Below are positions 43,191 to 53,049 of a stretch of DNA of 64,000 bases, one piece after another (the stretch's first letter is position 1; each line of letters starts with the position of its first letter). The stretch spans positions 186,001-250,000 of the forward strand of contig NZ_JACJIM010000002.1 in NCBI RefSeq assembly GCF_014138435.1. The letters are read 5' to 3'. The notes under the pieces were generated by a model that was given only the letters and a program-made list of their open reading frames with translations, had not been told where the DNA came from and did no database searches. This stretch comes from Methylobacterium fujisawaense (GTDB lineage: Bacteria; Pseudomonadota; Alphaproteobacteria; Rhizobiales; Beijerinckiaceae). The position numbers and the translations under genes were made by a program.

Positions 43191-46100
43191 TCAGCCGGCG
43201 TGGGCCGCCGGTCGGGCGCCCGCATCCGGGCGGATGCGGTAGCAGCCGATGTAGAGGGCCGGCAGGAACAGGAGCGTGAGGAAAGTCGCCGCCAGGATCC
43301 CGCCGATCATGGCGAAAGCCATCGGGCCCCAGAAGACCTCCCGGGCGATCGGAATCAGGCCCAGACTCGCGGCGGCTGCCGTCAGCAGGATCGGCCGCAT
43401 GCGGTGGTGGGTCGCCTCGAAGACCGCTTCCCAGGGGGCCATCCCCTCGGCCCGGAACTCCTCGATCTGGCTCACCAGGATGACCGCGTTGCGGATGATG
43501 ATCCCGATCAGCGCCAGGATGCCCAGGATGGCGACGAAGCCCATCGGCTTGTCGAACAGGAGCAGCGCCGGCACGACGCCGATCAGGCCGAGCGGCGCCA
43601 CGGTGAAGACGAGGATCATCCGGCCGAAGCTCTGGAGCTGCATCATCAGCAAGAACGCCATGGCGAGCAGCATGACCGGGACGACGGCCGCGATCGGGCC
43701 CTGGCCCTTGGCGGATTCCTCAACGGCGCCGCCGGTCTGGACGGTGTAGCCCTCCGGCAGCGCCTTGATGAAGGCGTCGATGCCGGGCTGCAGAGCGGCG
43801 ACGATGGTGGCCGGCTGGGTCGCGTCGTGGATCGTGGCGCGCACCGTCACGGTCGGCAGACGGTCGCGGCGCCAGACGATCGGCTGCTCGAGATCGTAGC
43901 CGATCCGGGCGAAGGCGAGCACGGGGACCACGGTGCCGTTCGCGAGACCGACCTGCAGCGATTGCAGGGTGTCCAGCGAAGACCGCTCCACCGCGCGGGC
44001 GCGGCCGACGACGTTGACCAGATAGATCGAGTCCCGGACCTGCGTGATCGCCTGGCCGCCCTCGATCCCGTTGAGGATCCCGGCGACGTCCTGGCTGGTG
44101 ACGCCCAGCTGACGCGCCTTGTCCTGAAGGATCTCGACCCGCAGCACCTTGCCGGGCTCGTTCCAGTCGAAGGTCGGCACGTCGAGCCGCTTGTCGCCGG
44201 CCACCACGTTGGCGAGGTCGAGCGAGAGGCGGCGCACCGTCTCCATGTTCGGGCCGCTGAGGCGGTACTGCACCGGTCGGCCTACGGGCGGTCCGAGGCT
44301 CAGGGGCTGCACCAGCACGTCGGTGCCGACGAAGTCGCGCAGGGCGATGGCCTGGAGACGCGCCATCACGCGGTCGCGCACCTCGAGCGACTTCGTGACG
44401 ATGACGATCTGACCGAAGAAGGCGTTGGCGAGCTGCTGATCGAGGGGCAGGTAGAATCGGACCGCGCCCTGACCGACATAGGACGACCAGCTCGACACGT
44501 CCGGATCGCCCTTCAGGTTCGTCTCGAACCGGTCCATCTGCGCCCTGGTCTCGGCGATGGTGGCGTTCTGCGGGAGGGTGAGGTCGACCAGCACCTCGGA
44601 GCGGTCCGAGGACGGGAAGAACTGCTGCTGCACATGCCCCATCCCGACGATGGCGGCCGCCATCAGCGCGAGGCAGACCACCACCGTCGTCCAGTGCCAG
44701 CGCATGGCGACGCGCAGGGCCGCCATGAACAGGCGCGTGAAGATGCCGCGCTTCTCCGTGTGGTGCTTCATGGTCTTCGGCAGCAGCGTGACGCCGACGA
44801 GCGGGGCGAACAGAACCGCCACGACCCACGATACCAGCAGCGATGCGGCGATCACCACGAACAGCGAGTAGGTGTATTCGCCCGCGCCGGAGCCGTTGAA
44901 GCCGATCGGCAGGAAGCCCGCCACGGTCACCAGCGTTCCGGTCAGCATGGGGAACGCCGTCGACGTGTACGCGAAGGTGGCGGCCTTGCGCAGCGTGTCG
45001 CCCCGCTCCAGCCGCGCGACCATCATCTCGACGGTGATCATGGCGTCGTCGACCAGCAGGCCCAGCGCGATGATCAGCGCGCCGAGCGAGATGCGCTGCA
45101 GGGTCACGTCCATGATCTGCATGACCACGAAGACGATCGCCAGCACGAGGGGGATCGACACCGAGACGACGAGGCCGGCCCGGATGCCCAGGCTCACGAA
45201 GCTCACGGCCAGCACGATGACCACGGCCTCGACCAGCGCCTCGGTGAAGCCGCCGACCGCATGCTCGACCTGCTTGGGCTGATCCGAAACGAGGTGGACG
45301 CCGACGCCCACCGGCAGCGTCGCCTCGATCCGCCGCATGCGCTCCTTCAGCGCTTCACCGAAATGCAGCAGGTTGGCGCCCGGACGCATCGCGATGGCCA
45401 GCCCGATCGCGGGCTTGCCGTCCACCCGGAACAGGGGCGCGGGCGGATCCTCGTAGCCGCGGCTGATCTCGGCGATGTCGGCAAGACGGAAGAAGCGATC
45501 GTTCACCCGCAGATTGAAGTCCTGAAGCGAGGCTTCGGAGGCGAAGGAGCCGCTGACCCGCAGCGAAATGCGCTCCGGTCCGGCCTGAACGACCCCGGAT
45601 GCCGAGACGGCGTTCTGCGCTTGAAGCGCCTTGATCAGGGCCTGGAGATCGATGCCGTAACCGGCGAGCTTCCGGGTCGAGAAGTCGAGATAGATGGTCT
45701 CGTCCTGGGTGCCGAGCAGCTGCGTCTTGCCGATATCGGGCACGCGCAGCACGTCGGTGCGGATGCTCTCCACGTAGTCGCGCAACTGCCGGTGAGTCAG
45801 GCCGTCGGCCGTGAAGGCGTAGACGTTGCCGTAGACGTCGCCGAACTCGTCGTTGAAGAACGGCCCCTGCACACCGTCCGGGAACTGGCTCTTGATATCC
45901 CCGAGACGTTTGCGAACCTGGTAGAAGGCGGGCTGGACCTCGCCCTTCTTCAGGGTGTCGCGGAAATTCACGAAGACTGTGGAGGATCCCGGGGTCGTGT
46001 AGCTGCGGACGTAGTCGAGGCCGTTGAGCTGCTGGAGTTCCTTCTCGACCCGGTCGGTGACCTGATCGAGGGTATCCTTGATGGTCGCGCCCGGCCAAGT

Positions 46101-46256
46101 CGTCTGCACGACCATCGTCTTGATGGTGAACGGAGGATCCTCCTCGCGGCCGAGGCGGCCATAGGCCATCACGCCCGCCACGAGCGAGACCAGCATCAGG
46201 AACCAGACGAACGAGCGGTGCTCGAGCGCCCAGTCGGAAAGGTTGAAATCCTTCAC
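43191..46256 (-). CDS. RND efflux transporter permease (HAE1-type)
   Basis: The GTG at 46256 gives VKDFNLSDWALEHRSF and 1021 residues, the usual RND length. Features: an N-terminal helix, porter domains, LGLLVDDAMITVEMMVARLE in helix 4 with the proton-relay Asp pair, HRMRPILLTAAAASLGLIPIA near helix 11. It exports drugs, solvents or metabolites using the proton gradient. It follows the two adaptor genes on the same strand, 22 bp after the second. No outer-membrane channel gene is present, so TolC is probably shared. Confidence 0.93.
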   Translation of the reverse strand: MKDFNLSDWALEHRSFVWFLMLVSLVAGVMAYGRLGREEDPPFTIKTMVVQTTWPGATIKDTLDQVTDRVEKELQQLNGLDYVRSYTTPGSSTVFVNFRDTLKKGEVQPAFYQVRKRLGDIKSQFPDGVQGPFFNDEFGDVYGNVYAFTADGLTHRQLRDYVESIRTDVLRVPDIGKTQLLGTQDETIYLDFSTRKLAGYGIDLQALIKALQAQNAVSASGVVQAGPERISLRVSGSFASEASLQDFNLRVNDRFFRLADIAEISRGYEDPPAPLFRVDGKPAIGLAIAMRPGANLLHFGEALKERMRRIEATLPVGVGVHLVSDQPKQVEHAVGGFTEALVEAVVIVLAVSFVSLGIRAGLVVSVSIPLVLAIVFVVMQIMDVTLQRISLGALIIALGLLVDDAMITVEMMVARLERGDTLRKAATFAYTSTAFPMLTGTLVTVAGFLPIGFNGSGAGEYTYSLFVVIAASLLVSWVVAVLFAPLVGVTLLPKTMKHHTEKRGIFTRLFMAALRVAMRWHWTTVVVCLALMAAAIVGMGHVQQQFFPSSDRSEVLVDLTLPQNATIAETRAQMDRFETNLKGDPDVSSWSSYVGQGAVRFYLPLDQQLANAFFGQIVIVTKSLEVRDRVMARLQAIALRDFVGTDVLVQPLSLGPPVGRPVQYRLSGPNMETVRRLSLDLANVVAGDKRLDVPTFDWNEPGKVLRVEILQDKARQLGVTSQDVAGILNGIEGGQAITQVRDSIYLVNVVGRARAVERSSLDTLQSLQVGLANGTVVPVLAFARIGYDLEQPIVWRRDRLPTVTVRATIHDATQPATIVAALQPGIDAFIKALPEGYTVQTGGAVEESAKGQGPIAAVVPVMLLAMAFLLMMQLQSFGRMILVFTVAPLGLIGVVPALLLFDKPMGFVAILGILALIGIIIRNAVILVSQIEEFRAEGMAPWEAVFEATHHRMRPILLTAAAASLGLIPIAREVFWGPMAFAMIGGILAATFLTLLFLPALYIGCYRIRPDAGARPAAHAG

Positions 46257-46278
46257 GCGAAAACCCCGTGCGGCCGGA

Positions 46279-47382
46279 TCAGACGGCGCCGTTGGCCAGG
46301 CGCACGGCCTGGCCTTCCTTGAGGACATGGACCCCCGCGACCACGACGCGTTCGCCGGCCTTCAGCCCATCGACGACCGCGATGCGACCGTCCTCCGCGT
46401 TGTCCCGCGCCGCCGCTACGGTCACGTCGCGACGCGACACGGACTTCCCGTCGGCGGACACGACCCAGACCGAGCGGCGGCCGCCGTCCTCGAGCAGTGC
46501 CGATGCCGGCAGCAGCACGGTGGGCGAGACATTCCGCATCAGCGACACGTTGATGGTCGCGCCGAGCCGGAAGGCCGGGCCGGGCTGGTCGAGGCTGATC
46601 CGGATGCGCTTGGAGCGCGTCCCCGATTCGGCGAGCGGCGCGATCTCGCGGACGCGCCCGCGCGCCGTGAGCTCCGGGGCGCTCTGGAGCGCGACGGTGA
46701 AGACGCCGTCCGCCGGCAGCGCTCCGACATAGACCTCGGGAATGTCGACCACGGCCTCGCGGACGTCCGGCCGCGCCACGGTCACGACACCCTGGCCGGC
46801 GGTGAGCACCTGGCCGACTTCGGCGAGGCGCTGGGTCACGACACCGTCGAACTCGGCCTTCAGCTCGGTGTAGCCCATCTGGTCGCGGGCCTTCTGCAGG
46901 CTGGACAAGGCCTGGTCCACCCGCGCCCGGGCCGTCTCGCGCTTGGCAACCGCTTGGTCGAGCGTGGCCTGGGCGACGCTGTTGCCCGACATCAGGCGCC
47001 GGGTCCGCGCCTCGGCGGCCTCGGCGTTCTCGGCCTGCGCCTTCGCATCGGCGAGGTCCGCCTCGGCACGGGTCAGGTCGAAGCGTGTCACGATGGTGTC
47101 CAGGGCCGCGAGGCGCTGGCCCCGGGTGACGAGGTCGCCGATCGTCACGTCCCGCGCCACCATGCGGCCGGGAATCTGGAAGCCGAGCTGCGCCTGATAG
47201 CGCGGCTCGATCGTGCCGGCGAAGGGCCCGAACATGACGGTGTCGCTCGGCACGACCACCTGCGTGAGCACCGGACGTATCGGGGCCGCTGCCGCGGCTT
47301 CGCCGCCCTCCTCGCCGTGTCCGTTGCAGGCCGCCAGCGCTGCCGCGACGAGGCTCAGGGCGAGATACGTGTGCGCCTTCAC
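46279..47382 (-). CDS. RND periplasmic adaptor (second)
   Basis: The protein has 367 residues and a lipoprotein signal (AALAAC, lipid Cys19). Adaptor features: GRMVARDVTIGDLVTRGQRLAALD lipoyl half, a coiled-coil hairpin (about 100-175), and a beta-barrel with ELTARGRVREIAPLAESGTRSKRIRI. It links the pump to the outer-membrane channel. The ATG overlaps the stop of the first adaptor by 4 bp. Confidence 0.9.
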   Translation of the reverse strand: MKAHTYLALSLVAAALAACNGHGEEGGEAAAAAPIRPVLTQVVVPSDTVMFGPFAGTIEPRYQAQLGFQIPGRMVARDVTIGDLVTRGQRLAALDTIVTRFDLTRAEADLADAKAQAENAEAAEARTRRLMSGNSVAQATLDQAVAKRETARARVDQALSSLQKARDQMGYTELKAEFDGVVTQRLAEVGQVLTAGQGVVTVARPDVREAVVDIPEVYVGALPADGVFTVALQSAPELTARGRVREIAPLAESGTRSKRIRISLDQPGPAFRLGATINVSLMRNVSPTVLLPASALLEDGGRRSVWVVSADGKSVSRRDVTVAAARDNAEDGRIAVVDGLKAGERVVVAGVHVLKEGQAVRLANGAV

Positions 47383-48482
47383 GGGCGAGCTCCGATCTCG
47401 GCGGCCGCGACGGTCTGACCGGGGCGCAGGAACTGGATGCCGGCGACGACCACGCGCTCGCCCGGCTCGACGCCGCGCTTCAGCGCGATGATGTCGGGCC
47501 CGAAGCGGTCGATCTCGACGGCGCGGACCGAGACTGTCCGCCGGTCGGGGTCGTAGATCCAGACGGACGGTTGCCCGTCGTAGCGGTACAGCGCCGACCA
47601 GGGCAGGATCACCGCTTCATGGGGCGCGAAGCGTCCGCGGCCGACCACGACGGCACCCAGCCCCATCGCGGCCGGAGTCGATTTGAGTCCGATCTTGACC
47701 CGGACGGTGCCGCTCGCCGCATCCACCGTCGGCGAGATCTCGCGCACGGTCCCGACCGCGGTGATCGCCGGATCCGACTGGAGCGCGACCGCGATGGTGT
47801 CGCCCGCCGGCGGCTGGGCCAGCAGCGATTCGTAGACATTGAAGACCGCATCCCGGGGGCCGTCCTGCGCAATCACGAGAACGGTCTGCCCCGATTGGAC
47901 CACCTGGCCGACCTCGAAGCTCCGGCTGGTCACGACACCGGCCACGCCGGCGCGCAGTTCCGTATAGGAGAACTGCTCCTGCGCGGTTCCCAAAGCGGCC
48001 TTCGCCGAATCGACGGCCGCCTGTGTCGTGCGCAGCTCCTGCTCGGCATTGTCGTAGGTCGAGCGCGTGGTGAAGCCGCCGGCAAGAAGTTGCTTCTGAC
48101 GCTCGAAGGACATCTTGGCCTGGGTCAGGAGTGCCTCGGCCGAAGCGAGGGCGGCTTTCGCGTTGTCGAGATTCGCCTGCTGGGTCAGCGGCTCGAGAAC
48201 GGCGAGGACCTGATTGGCGGTGACGTGATCCCCGACCTCGACCCGCCGCTCGGCCACCTTGCCGTTGGTCCGGAACGAGACGTTGACCTGCGCCTGGGCC
48301 TGGATGTCGCCGGTCACCACGACCTCGAGCGCCTGGGGCGTACGGCGTGCCTGCACCACCCGCACGCGCGCCATCGCGGGATCGAGCGCGGCGTCCGGTT
48401 CGGCCCGTGCGCACCCGATCGACGCGAGCGCGGTTAACACCAGTACAACGGATGGGGGTGGACGGAAGACGATGCGGCTCAT
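47379..48482 (-). CDS. RND periplasmic adaptor (first)
   Basis: The protein has 367 residues with a signal/lipobox-like start (ALASIGC). It has the same adaptor plan: GKVAERRVEVGDHVTANQVLAVLE, a coiled-coil hairpin (about 100-180), then VREISPTVDAASGTVRVKIGL. It is the promoter-proximal gene of the operon, 97 bp from the divergent TetR gene. Two different adaptors for one pump is a known arrangement (heteromeric adaptors, as in MuxABC/TriABC-type pumps). Confidence 0.9.
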   Translation of the reverse strand: MSRIVFRPPPSVVLVLTALASIGCARAEPDAALDPAMARVRVVQARRTPQALEVVVTGDIQAQAQVNVSFRTNGKVAERRVEVGDHVTANQVLAVLEPLTQQANLDNAKAALASAEALLTQAKMSFERQKQLLAGGFTTRSTYDNAEQELRTTQAAVDSAKAALGTAQEQFSYTELRAGVAGVVTSRSFEVGQVVQSGQTVLVIAQDGPRDAVFNVYESLLAQPPAGDTIAVALQSDPAITAVGTVREISPTVDAASGTVRVKIGLKSTPAAMGLGAVVVGRGRFAPHEAVILPWSALYRYDGQPSVWIYDPDRRTVSVRAVEIDRFGPDIIALKRGVEPGERVVVAGIQFLRPGQTVAAAEIGARP

Positions 48483-48547
48483 GCGATCGACCGTGTCGGC
48501 GCGGCTCGTGCGAAATGCGTGGCGCGTTCCTACGCCATCCGTTACAT

Positions 48548-48561
48548 ACCGTCCAGACGGT
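48548..48561. promoter_or_regulatory. perfect inverted repeat, probable TetR operator
   Basis: ACCGTC-CA-GACGGT is an exact dyad with a 2-base spacer, located 19 bp upstream of the TetR ATG and 66 bp upstream of the first adaptor gene. Short GC-rich dyads of this kind between a divergent TetR gene and a pump operon are typical autoregulatory operators. Confidence 0.75.
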
Positions 48562-48579
48562 TTTTAGTGCAGGTCAGCG

Positions 48580-49143
48580 ATGCAGGTGAAGCGACAACGG
48601 CTGGCGGCCCGGCCCGAAATCATCCTTGAGGCCGCCGCCGCGGTGCTGCTCAAGGCGGGCGTGCGGGGGTTGACGATCGACGCGGTTGCCGCCGAGGCCG
48701 GGCTGAGCAAAGGCGGGGTTCTGCACCATTATGCGTCGAAGGATGCGTTGGTGGTGGCTCTGGTCGCCCGAAAGCTTGCGGATGTGCGCGAGGAGATCGC
48801 GGCATGCGCTGCGGCGATCCCCGCCGGCCCGTCTCAGTTCCCGAAGGCGATGGTGGCGCATGTGCGCGGGCATTATTGCGAGGACAACGAATCCGCGCGC
48901 GCACTCCTGCTGGCCTCGATGGAGTCGCCGGAGGCGCAGAAGGGGTTCCAGGCCTTCGTGGTGGATCAGCTGGATCAGCTCGGTCAGATCGACGGCGCCC
49001 GTCCGGGCGAGGGTTCCGTCCTGTTCTTCGCGATCCTCGGCCTGTTCATGAGTCGGGCCCTGGGCTTCCACCAGCTCGGCGAGGATTCGCTCGTGCCGAT
49101 GCTCGACGCCCTCGATCGTATCGCGAGCCGGACCGACGGCTGA
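48580..49143 (+). CDS. TetR family regulator
   Basis: The protein has 187 residues. The HTH region is RPEIILEAAAAVLLKAGVRGLTIDAVAAEAGLSKGGVLHHYASKDALVVALV, which is the TetR_N signature; the C-terminal helical domain should bind the inducing ligand (YsiA/AcrR-like by recall). It is divergent from the RND operon and is inferred to repress it through the dyad at 48548-48561. Confidence 0.92.
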   Translation: MQVKRQRLAARPEIILEAAAAVLLKAGVRGLTIDAVAAEAGLSKGGVLHHYASKDALVVALVARKLADVREEIAACAAAIPAGPSQFPKAMVAHVRGHYCEDNESARALLLASMESPEAQKGFQAFVVDQLDQLGQIDGARPGEGSVLFFAILGLFMSRALGFHQLGEDSLVPMLDALDRIASRTDG

Positions 49144-49153
49144 GATTGCGCGC

Positions 49154-50218
49154 TCAGACCTGAAAGGCGAGAACCGCCCGCGTGCCCGGAGATCCGGGAG
49201 CATACGACAATGCCGAGCGCAGGTTCGACGCCATCGCCCGCACGATCCGTGAGCCGAGCCCGGTGCCGCGGATCTCACCCTCTCCGGTCCAGCCGATTCC
49301 ATCATCCTCGACGGCGAGCCGCACGGTGTCGGCGGCATCGCACTCGATCGCCACGCGGATCTCGCCCGACGTGCCGACCGGATAGGCGTACTTGTACGCG
49401 TTGGTGACGAGTTCGGTTACGACCACGCCCACCGAGACAGCCTTGTCCGTCGAGAGGCGCACGGGCGCCGCCCGGAGCCGGATGGCATGATCCCGCCCGC
49501 TCGCCCGCATGGCCGCCTGCAATTCCTCGACGAGGCTCTGCAGGTAGGCGTCGAGCTCCACGGACTCGACGTCGTCCGAGGTGTAGAGGCGCCGATGGAT
49601 CCCGGCGATCGCCGAGATCCGGGCCTGCATCTCGTCGAGCGCAGCCTTGGCAGCCGAATCCGTGACGGCGTTGCGCTGCATATGCGCAAGGGCCGCGACG
49701 AGGGCCAGGGAATTGGCGACGCGATGGTTGACCTCGCGCAGAAGCAGTTCGGCGCGGTCGCGCGCCTCACGCACCTCCGCTTCGGCGCGTTCCTTGTCGC
49801 GCCGCAGGCTCTCCTGCCGCAGCGCCGTGGCGACGGCCTCGCCCAGCAGCTCCCGGAACTGCCCCTGAACGTCTTTCCAGACGTAGTCGACCGCGCCGGC
49901 CTTCAAGGCCGCGACGGCGACGCGGCTGTCCTCGGAGCCCGTCACGTAGATGACCGGGGGCGCCTCAGGCAGGGCACGGATTTCCGGCAGCAGATCGAGG
50001 CCGGTCTGGCCGGGCATGTGATGGTCCAGGGCGACGGCATCGATACCGCCCTGCGCCAGCCGTGCCAGCCCCGCGGCGCCGTCGGGACAGATCTCGACCG
50101 CGTAGCCCCGGGCCTCCAGGGCGCGCCGGACCAAGCGACCGAGGCCTGGATCGTCGTCGATGTAGAGGATGCGTGCCGCCGCGGCGGTCCCGTCCCCGCT
50201 GACACGCCCGGTGCTCAT
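49154..50218 (-). CDS. hybrid response-regulator/HWE-type histidine kinase
   Basis: The protein has 354 residues. A receiver domain (1-125; phospho-Asp65 in ALDHHMPG) leads through a coiled coil (about 135-160) to a HisKA_2/HWE kinase: phospho-His165 in REVNHRVANSLALVAAL, then TELVTNAYKYAYP and DDGIGW in the ATPase domain. Such kinases feed general-stress or light signalling. It is third in the MHYT operon, overlapping the preceding gene by 4 bp. Confidence 0.9.
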   Translation of the reverse strand: MSTGRVSGDGTAAAARILYIDDDPGLGRLVRRALEARGYAVEICPDGAAGLARLAQGGIDAVALDHHMPGQTGLDLLPEIRALPEAPPVIYVTGSEDSRVAVAALKAGAVDYVWKDVQGQFRELLGEAVATALRQESLRRDKERAEAEVREARDRAELLLREVNHRVANSLALVAALAHMQRNAVTDSAAKAALDEMQARISAIAGIHRRLYTSDDVESVELDAYLQSLVEELQAAMRASGRDHAIRLRAAPVRLSTDKAVSVGVVVTELVTNAYKYAYPVGTSGEIRVAIECDAADTVRLAVEDDGIGWTGEGEIRGTGLGSRIVRAMASNLRSALSYAPGSPGTRAVLAFQV

Positions 50219-50649
50219 GGGTTCTGGGGAACCTGCATGACCGAGAAGAACAATCCGAGCTGACGGATCGCGTTCGCGAAGCCGTCATAGCTGACCGGCT
50301 TGGTGATGTAGACGTTGGCCCCGAGATCGTAGCAGCGCTGGATCTCGCGGCTGTCATCCGTGGTGGTCAGCACAACCACCGGGGAGCGCCGCGTATGCGG
50401 GTTCGCCTTGACCTTCTCCAGGATGTCGAGGCCGGTCATGTCGGGCAGGTTGAGATCGAGCAGGATCAGCAGATGCCGCCGGGCACTCGCCTCGCCGGTG
50501 CCGTCCGCGCCGAACAGGTAGTCCAGCGCCGAGGTGCCGTTCCGGAACGGGACGATCTCGTTGTTGACGCCGGCGCGACGGATGTTGCGCTCGATGAGGC
50601 GCGCATGTCCCTCGTCATCCTCGATCATCACGATGCTGACAGGATGCAC
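50215..50649 (-). CDS. Rcp1-like single-domain response regulator
   Basis: The protein has 144 residues. IEDDEGHARLIERNI pocket, phospho-Asp65 in LLDLNLPDMTG and Lys115 in ITKPV are complete. The class is the CheY/Rcp1-like regulator that works with bacteriophytochrome-type kinases. It is cotranscribed between the MHYT kinase (15-bp gap) and the hybrid kinase (4-bp overlap). Confidence 0.9.
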   Translation of the reverse strand: MHPVSIVMIEDDEGHARLIERNIRRAGVNNEIVPFRNGTSALDYLFGADGTGEASARRHLLILLDLNLPDMTGLDILEKVKANPHTRRSPVVVLTTTDDSREIQRCYDLGANVYITKPVSYDGFANAIRQLGLFFSVMQVPQNP

Positions 50650-50664
50650 GGGCGGGCTCCACGC

Positions 50665-52551
50665 TCATTCGGCGGCGATGGGCGCCGGTTCGGGGTCTAT
50701 CTGGACCGCTGTAGCCGGAGCGCGGGGCAAGGTCACGTCGAACGTCGTGCCGACGCCGAGTTCCGAACGGACCTCGATCCGGCCGCCGAACGAGCGCACC
50801 AGGGCTTTGACGTGGGCCAAGCCTATCCCATCGCCCGGGCGATCCTGCAGGCCGGAGCGTCGAAAGAGTTCGAAGACGCGGGCATGATCCCGTGCGGCGA
50901 TCCCCCGGCCGTTATCGGCGACGGAGAAACAAACCCGCCGGTCTCCGACGGCCGTGGCGGTCACGGTCACGCGTCCCGGCCGGCCGGGGTCGAGATACTT
51001 CACGGCGTTGTCCAGCAGGTTCCCGAAGACCTGCTCGACGGCCACGCGATCGGCGACGATCGTCGGCAGGTCGGGGGCGATCGTCACGGTGGCGCCCGTG
51101 GCCTCCGTCTGGTGCCTCTGAGCGTCCGCCACGTCGCGCAGCAGATTCGTCATGTCGAGGCGCTCGGGGGAGAATTGCCGCCGCCCTTCTCGGGAGAGCT
51201 TCAGGATGGCGGCGATCAGCCCTTCCATCCGGTTCACCGCCGCCTTGATGAAGCCGAGCGCCTCGGCGAGATCGCCGTCGAGCCGCTCCGCCTCCGGGTG
51301 CCCGCGAAGGGCTGCCTGGATCTCGGTCCGGGTCGCCTCCAGCTCGCTGGTGAAACCCATGACGTTGACGAGCGGCGCGCGCAGGTCATGGCTCACGATA
51401 TAGGCGTAGCGCTGGATCTCCTCGTTGGACTCGCGCAGATCGGCTTCGGCCTGCCTCTGTTCGGTGATGTCCGTATGGACGCCGACCCATTCCCGGATCG
51501 CGCCGCGTGCATCGAGCACCGGAATGGCGCGGATTGCGAAATGTCGCCATGATCCGTCGCGGGACCGGACCCGGTGTTCGTGGACGTAGGTTTGTCGCGC
51601 CCGGACGGTTGCGTTCCAGCTCTCGATGGAGGCCTGCACGTCGTCCGGATGCACCGCGTCGGCCCAGCCGTAGCCCTGGTACTCCGCCCGCGTCTGGCCG
51701 GTGATCGCGCTCCAGCCGGGCTGGTCGCCGAGCATCCGGCCTTCGGCATCGTTGGTCCACAGGACGCCACGCACGGCCTGCACCGCGGCTCGAAACCGTG
51801 CCTCGCTCGCCAGCAATTCGCGTTGCACCCGCTGCTGGTCCAGGGACGAGGCGAGGATCGCCAGGAACAGGATGAGGAAGGTCGCGCCGGCGACGTAGAG
51901 CGCGAGATTCTGCTGGCCCTGTACGCTCGTCATCGCATGGGCGGCGTGGGGGCCGCCTTCATCGACGGTGATCGTCGCGGCGGCCATGCCGGTGTAGTGC
52001 ATGCCGGCCACGGCAACCCCCATGACGCAGGCCGCGACAAGCTTCTGCCAGACGCCGTGCTGGTGAAACGAGAGCCACAAGGCCGCGGTCGCCGCGGTCA
52101 CGGCGATCGCCACCGAGAGCGCGACCATGGGCCGATTGTAGGAAAGGTCGCCGGGGATCCGAAGCGCCGCCATGCCGGTGTAGTGCATGCCGGCGACCCC
52201 CAGACCCATCAGCACGCCCGCCACGAGGATGCTGCCGAGCCCCTCCCCGGTCCGCTCCACCCACAGAAAGCCGGCGCCGGTGGCCGCGACGGCGATCGCG
52301 AGGGACAGGAGGGTCAGGCCGATGTCGTAGGTGGTGGGCATGCCGGTTTCGAAGGCCAACATGCCGACGAAATGCATCGACCAGATGCCGCCGCCCATGG
52401 CGAGCGCAGCGCCGGTGATCCACGGCCAGCGGGGGCCCGCCGCGACGGGCCCTCGGATGCGACTGCCCAGATCCAGCGCTGTGTAGGACGCAAAGATGGA
52501 GAGGCCGATCGACAGGGCGACGAGCGCCGGATTGTAGCCTGTATGGACCAT
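50665..52551 (-). CDS. MHYT-PAS sensor histidine kinase
   Basis: From the ATG giving MVHTGYNPALVALS the protein has 628 residues. Three MHYT motifs (SMHFVGM at 59-65, GMHYTGM at 121-127, GMHYTGM at 183-189) lie in seven membrane helices; MHYT domains are proposed to sense diatomic gases through bound copper. A PAS domain (about 250-370), HisKA with His388 in YIVSHDLRAPLVN, and an ATPase domain with DNAVKYLDP and FGNLLDN follow. It starts the operon. Confidence 0.92.
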   Translation of the reverse strand: MVHTGYNPALVALSIGLSIFASYTALDLGSRIRGPVAAGPRWPWITGAALAMGGGIWSMHFVGMLAFETGMPTTYDIGLTLLSLAIAVAATGAGFLWVERTGEGLGSILVAGVLMGLGVAGMHYTGMAALRIPGDLSYNRPMVALSVAIAVTAATAALWLSFHQHGVWQKLVAACVMGVAVAGMHYTGMAAATITVDEGGPHAAHAMTSVQGQQNLALYVAGATFLILFLAILASSLDQQRVQRELLASEARFRAAVQAVRGVLWTNDAEGRMLGDQPGWSAITGQTRAEYQGYGWADAVHPDDVQASIESWNATVRARQTYVHEHRVRSRDGSWRHFAIRAIPVLDARGAIREWVGVHTDITEQRQAEADLRESNEEIQRYAYIVSHDLRAPLVNVMGFTSELEATRTEIQAALRGHPEAERLDGDLAEALGFIKAAVNRMEGLIAAILKLSREGRRQFSPERLDMTNLLRDVADAQRHQTEATGATVTIAPDLPTIVADRVAVEQVFGNLLDNAVKYLDPGRPGRVTVTATAVGDRRVCFSVADNGRGIAARDHARVFELFRRSGLQDRPGDGIGLAHVKALVRSFGGRIEVRSELGVGTTFDVTLPRAPATAVQIDPEPAPIAAE

Positions 52552-53049
52552 CGACTGGGATCGACGTGTGGAGCGCGCAGATCGGGATGTATCCTGAGCC
52601 CTGGAAGCGCGCCATCGGGAATCGAAGGCACCGTGGTCTCCCGCAGCCAGGATCGTGAGCGCGGGGCCGACCTGCCGGTCGGCTGCGGCTGGCGCGGCGT
52701 GGCGGAAGCCCGGGCCTTCCCGTCGCCGCGGCGATCGCGCATTGTCCCGCGCGGCGGCCTTCGGCCTGTCCCGACAGGTTGCGGCAAGCAGGAGGAGCGA
52801 CGATCCATCGTGGCCCCCGCCCGAGCCGAAGATCCGCCAGCCTGACGCGGGTTCGCGGTGGAGGGGGGAGCCAAGATGCGGGCCCCATCCGGGCAAGCCG
52901 ACGGCCGGGCCCCGACCGACCCTGGGCGCCGCCGCCGGCGCGCCCATAGACTGCGTAGAAAAATCCGCGTTCGCCAGACCGCGATGGCCTCATCGGTCGC
53001 GCGCGCGCGTTCTAGAGTTCCGTCGATCGCTCATCGCGAATGCAGGTTC
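52552..53049. other. 498-bp divergent region, no gene recognised
   Basis: This separates the MHYT kinase (leftward) from the 230-residue unknown (rightward). Several open frames cross it but none has a good ribosome binding site or recognisable product. It should hold both promoters. I see no strong dyad. Confidence 0.35.

Noticed and set aside
43200..46322. A 1040-codon open frame antisense to the RND pump
   Set aside because: It is rich in Arg, His, Asp and Gly, has no domain, and mirrors the codons of a clear RND gene; long antisense frames are expected in GC-rich DNA.
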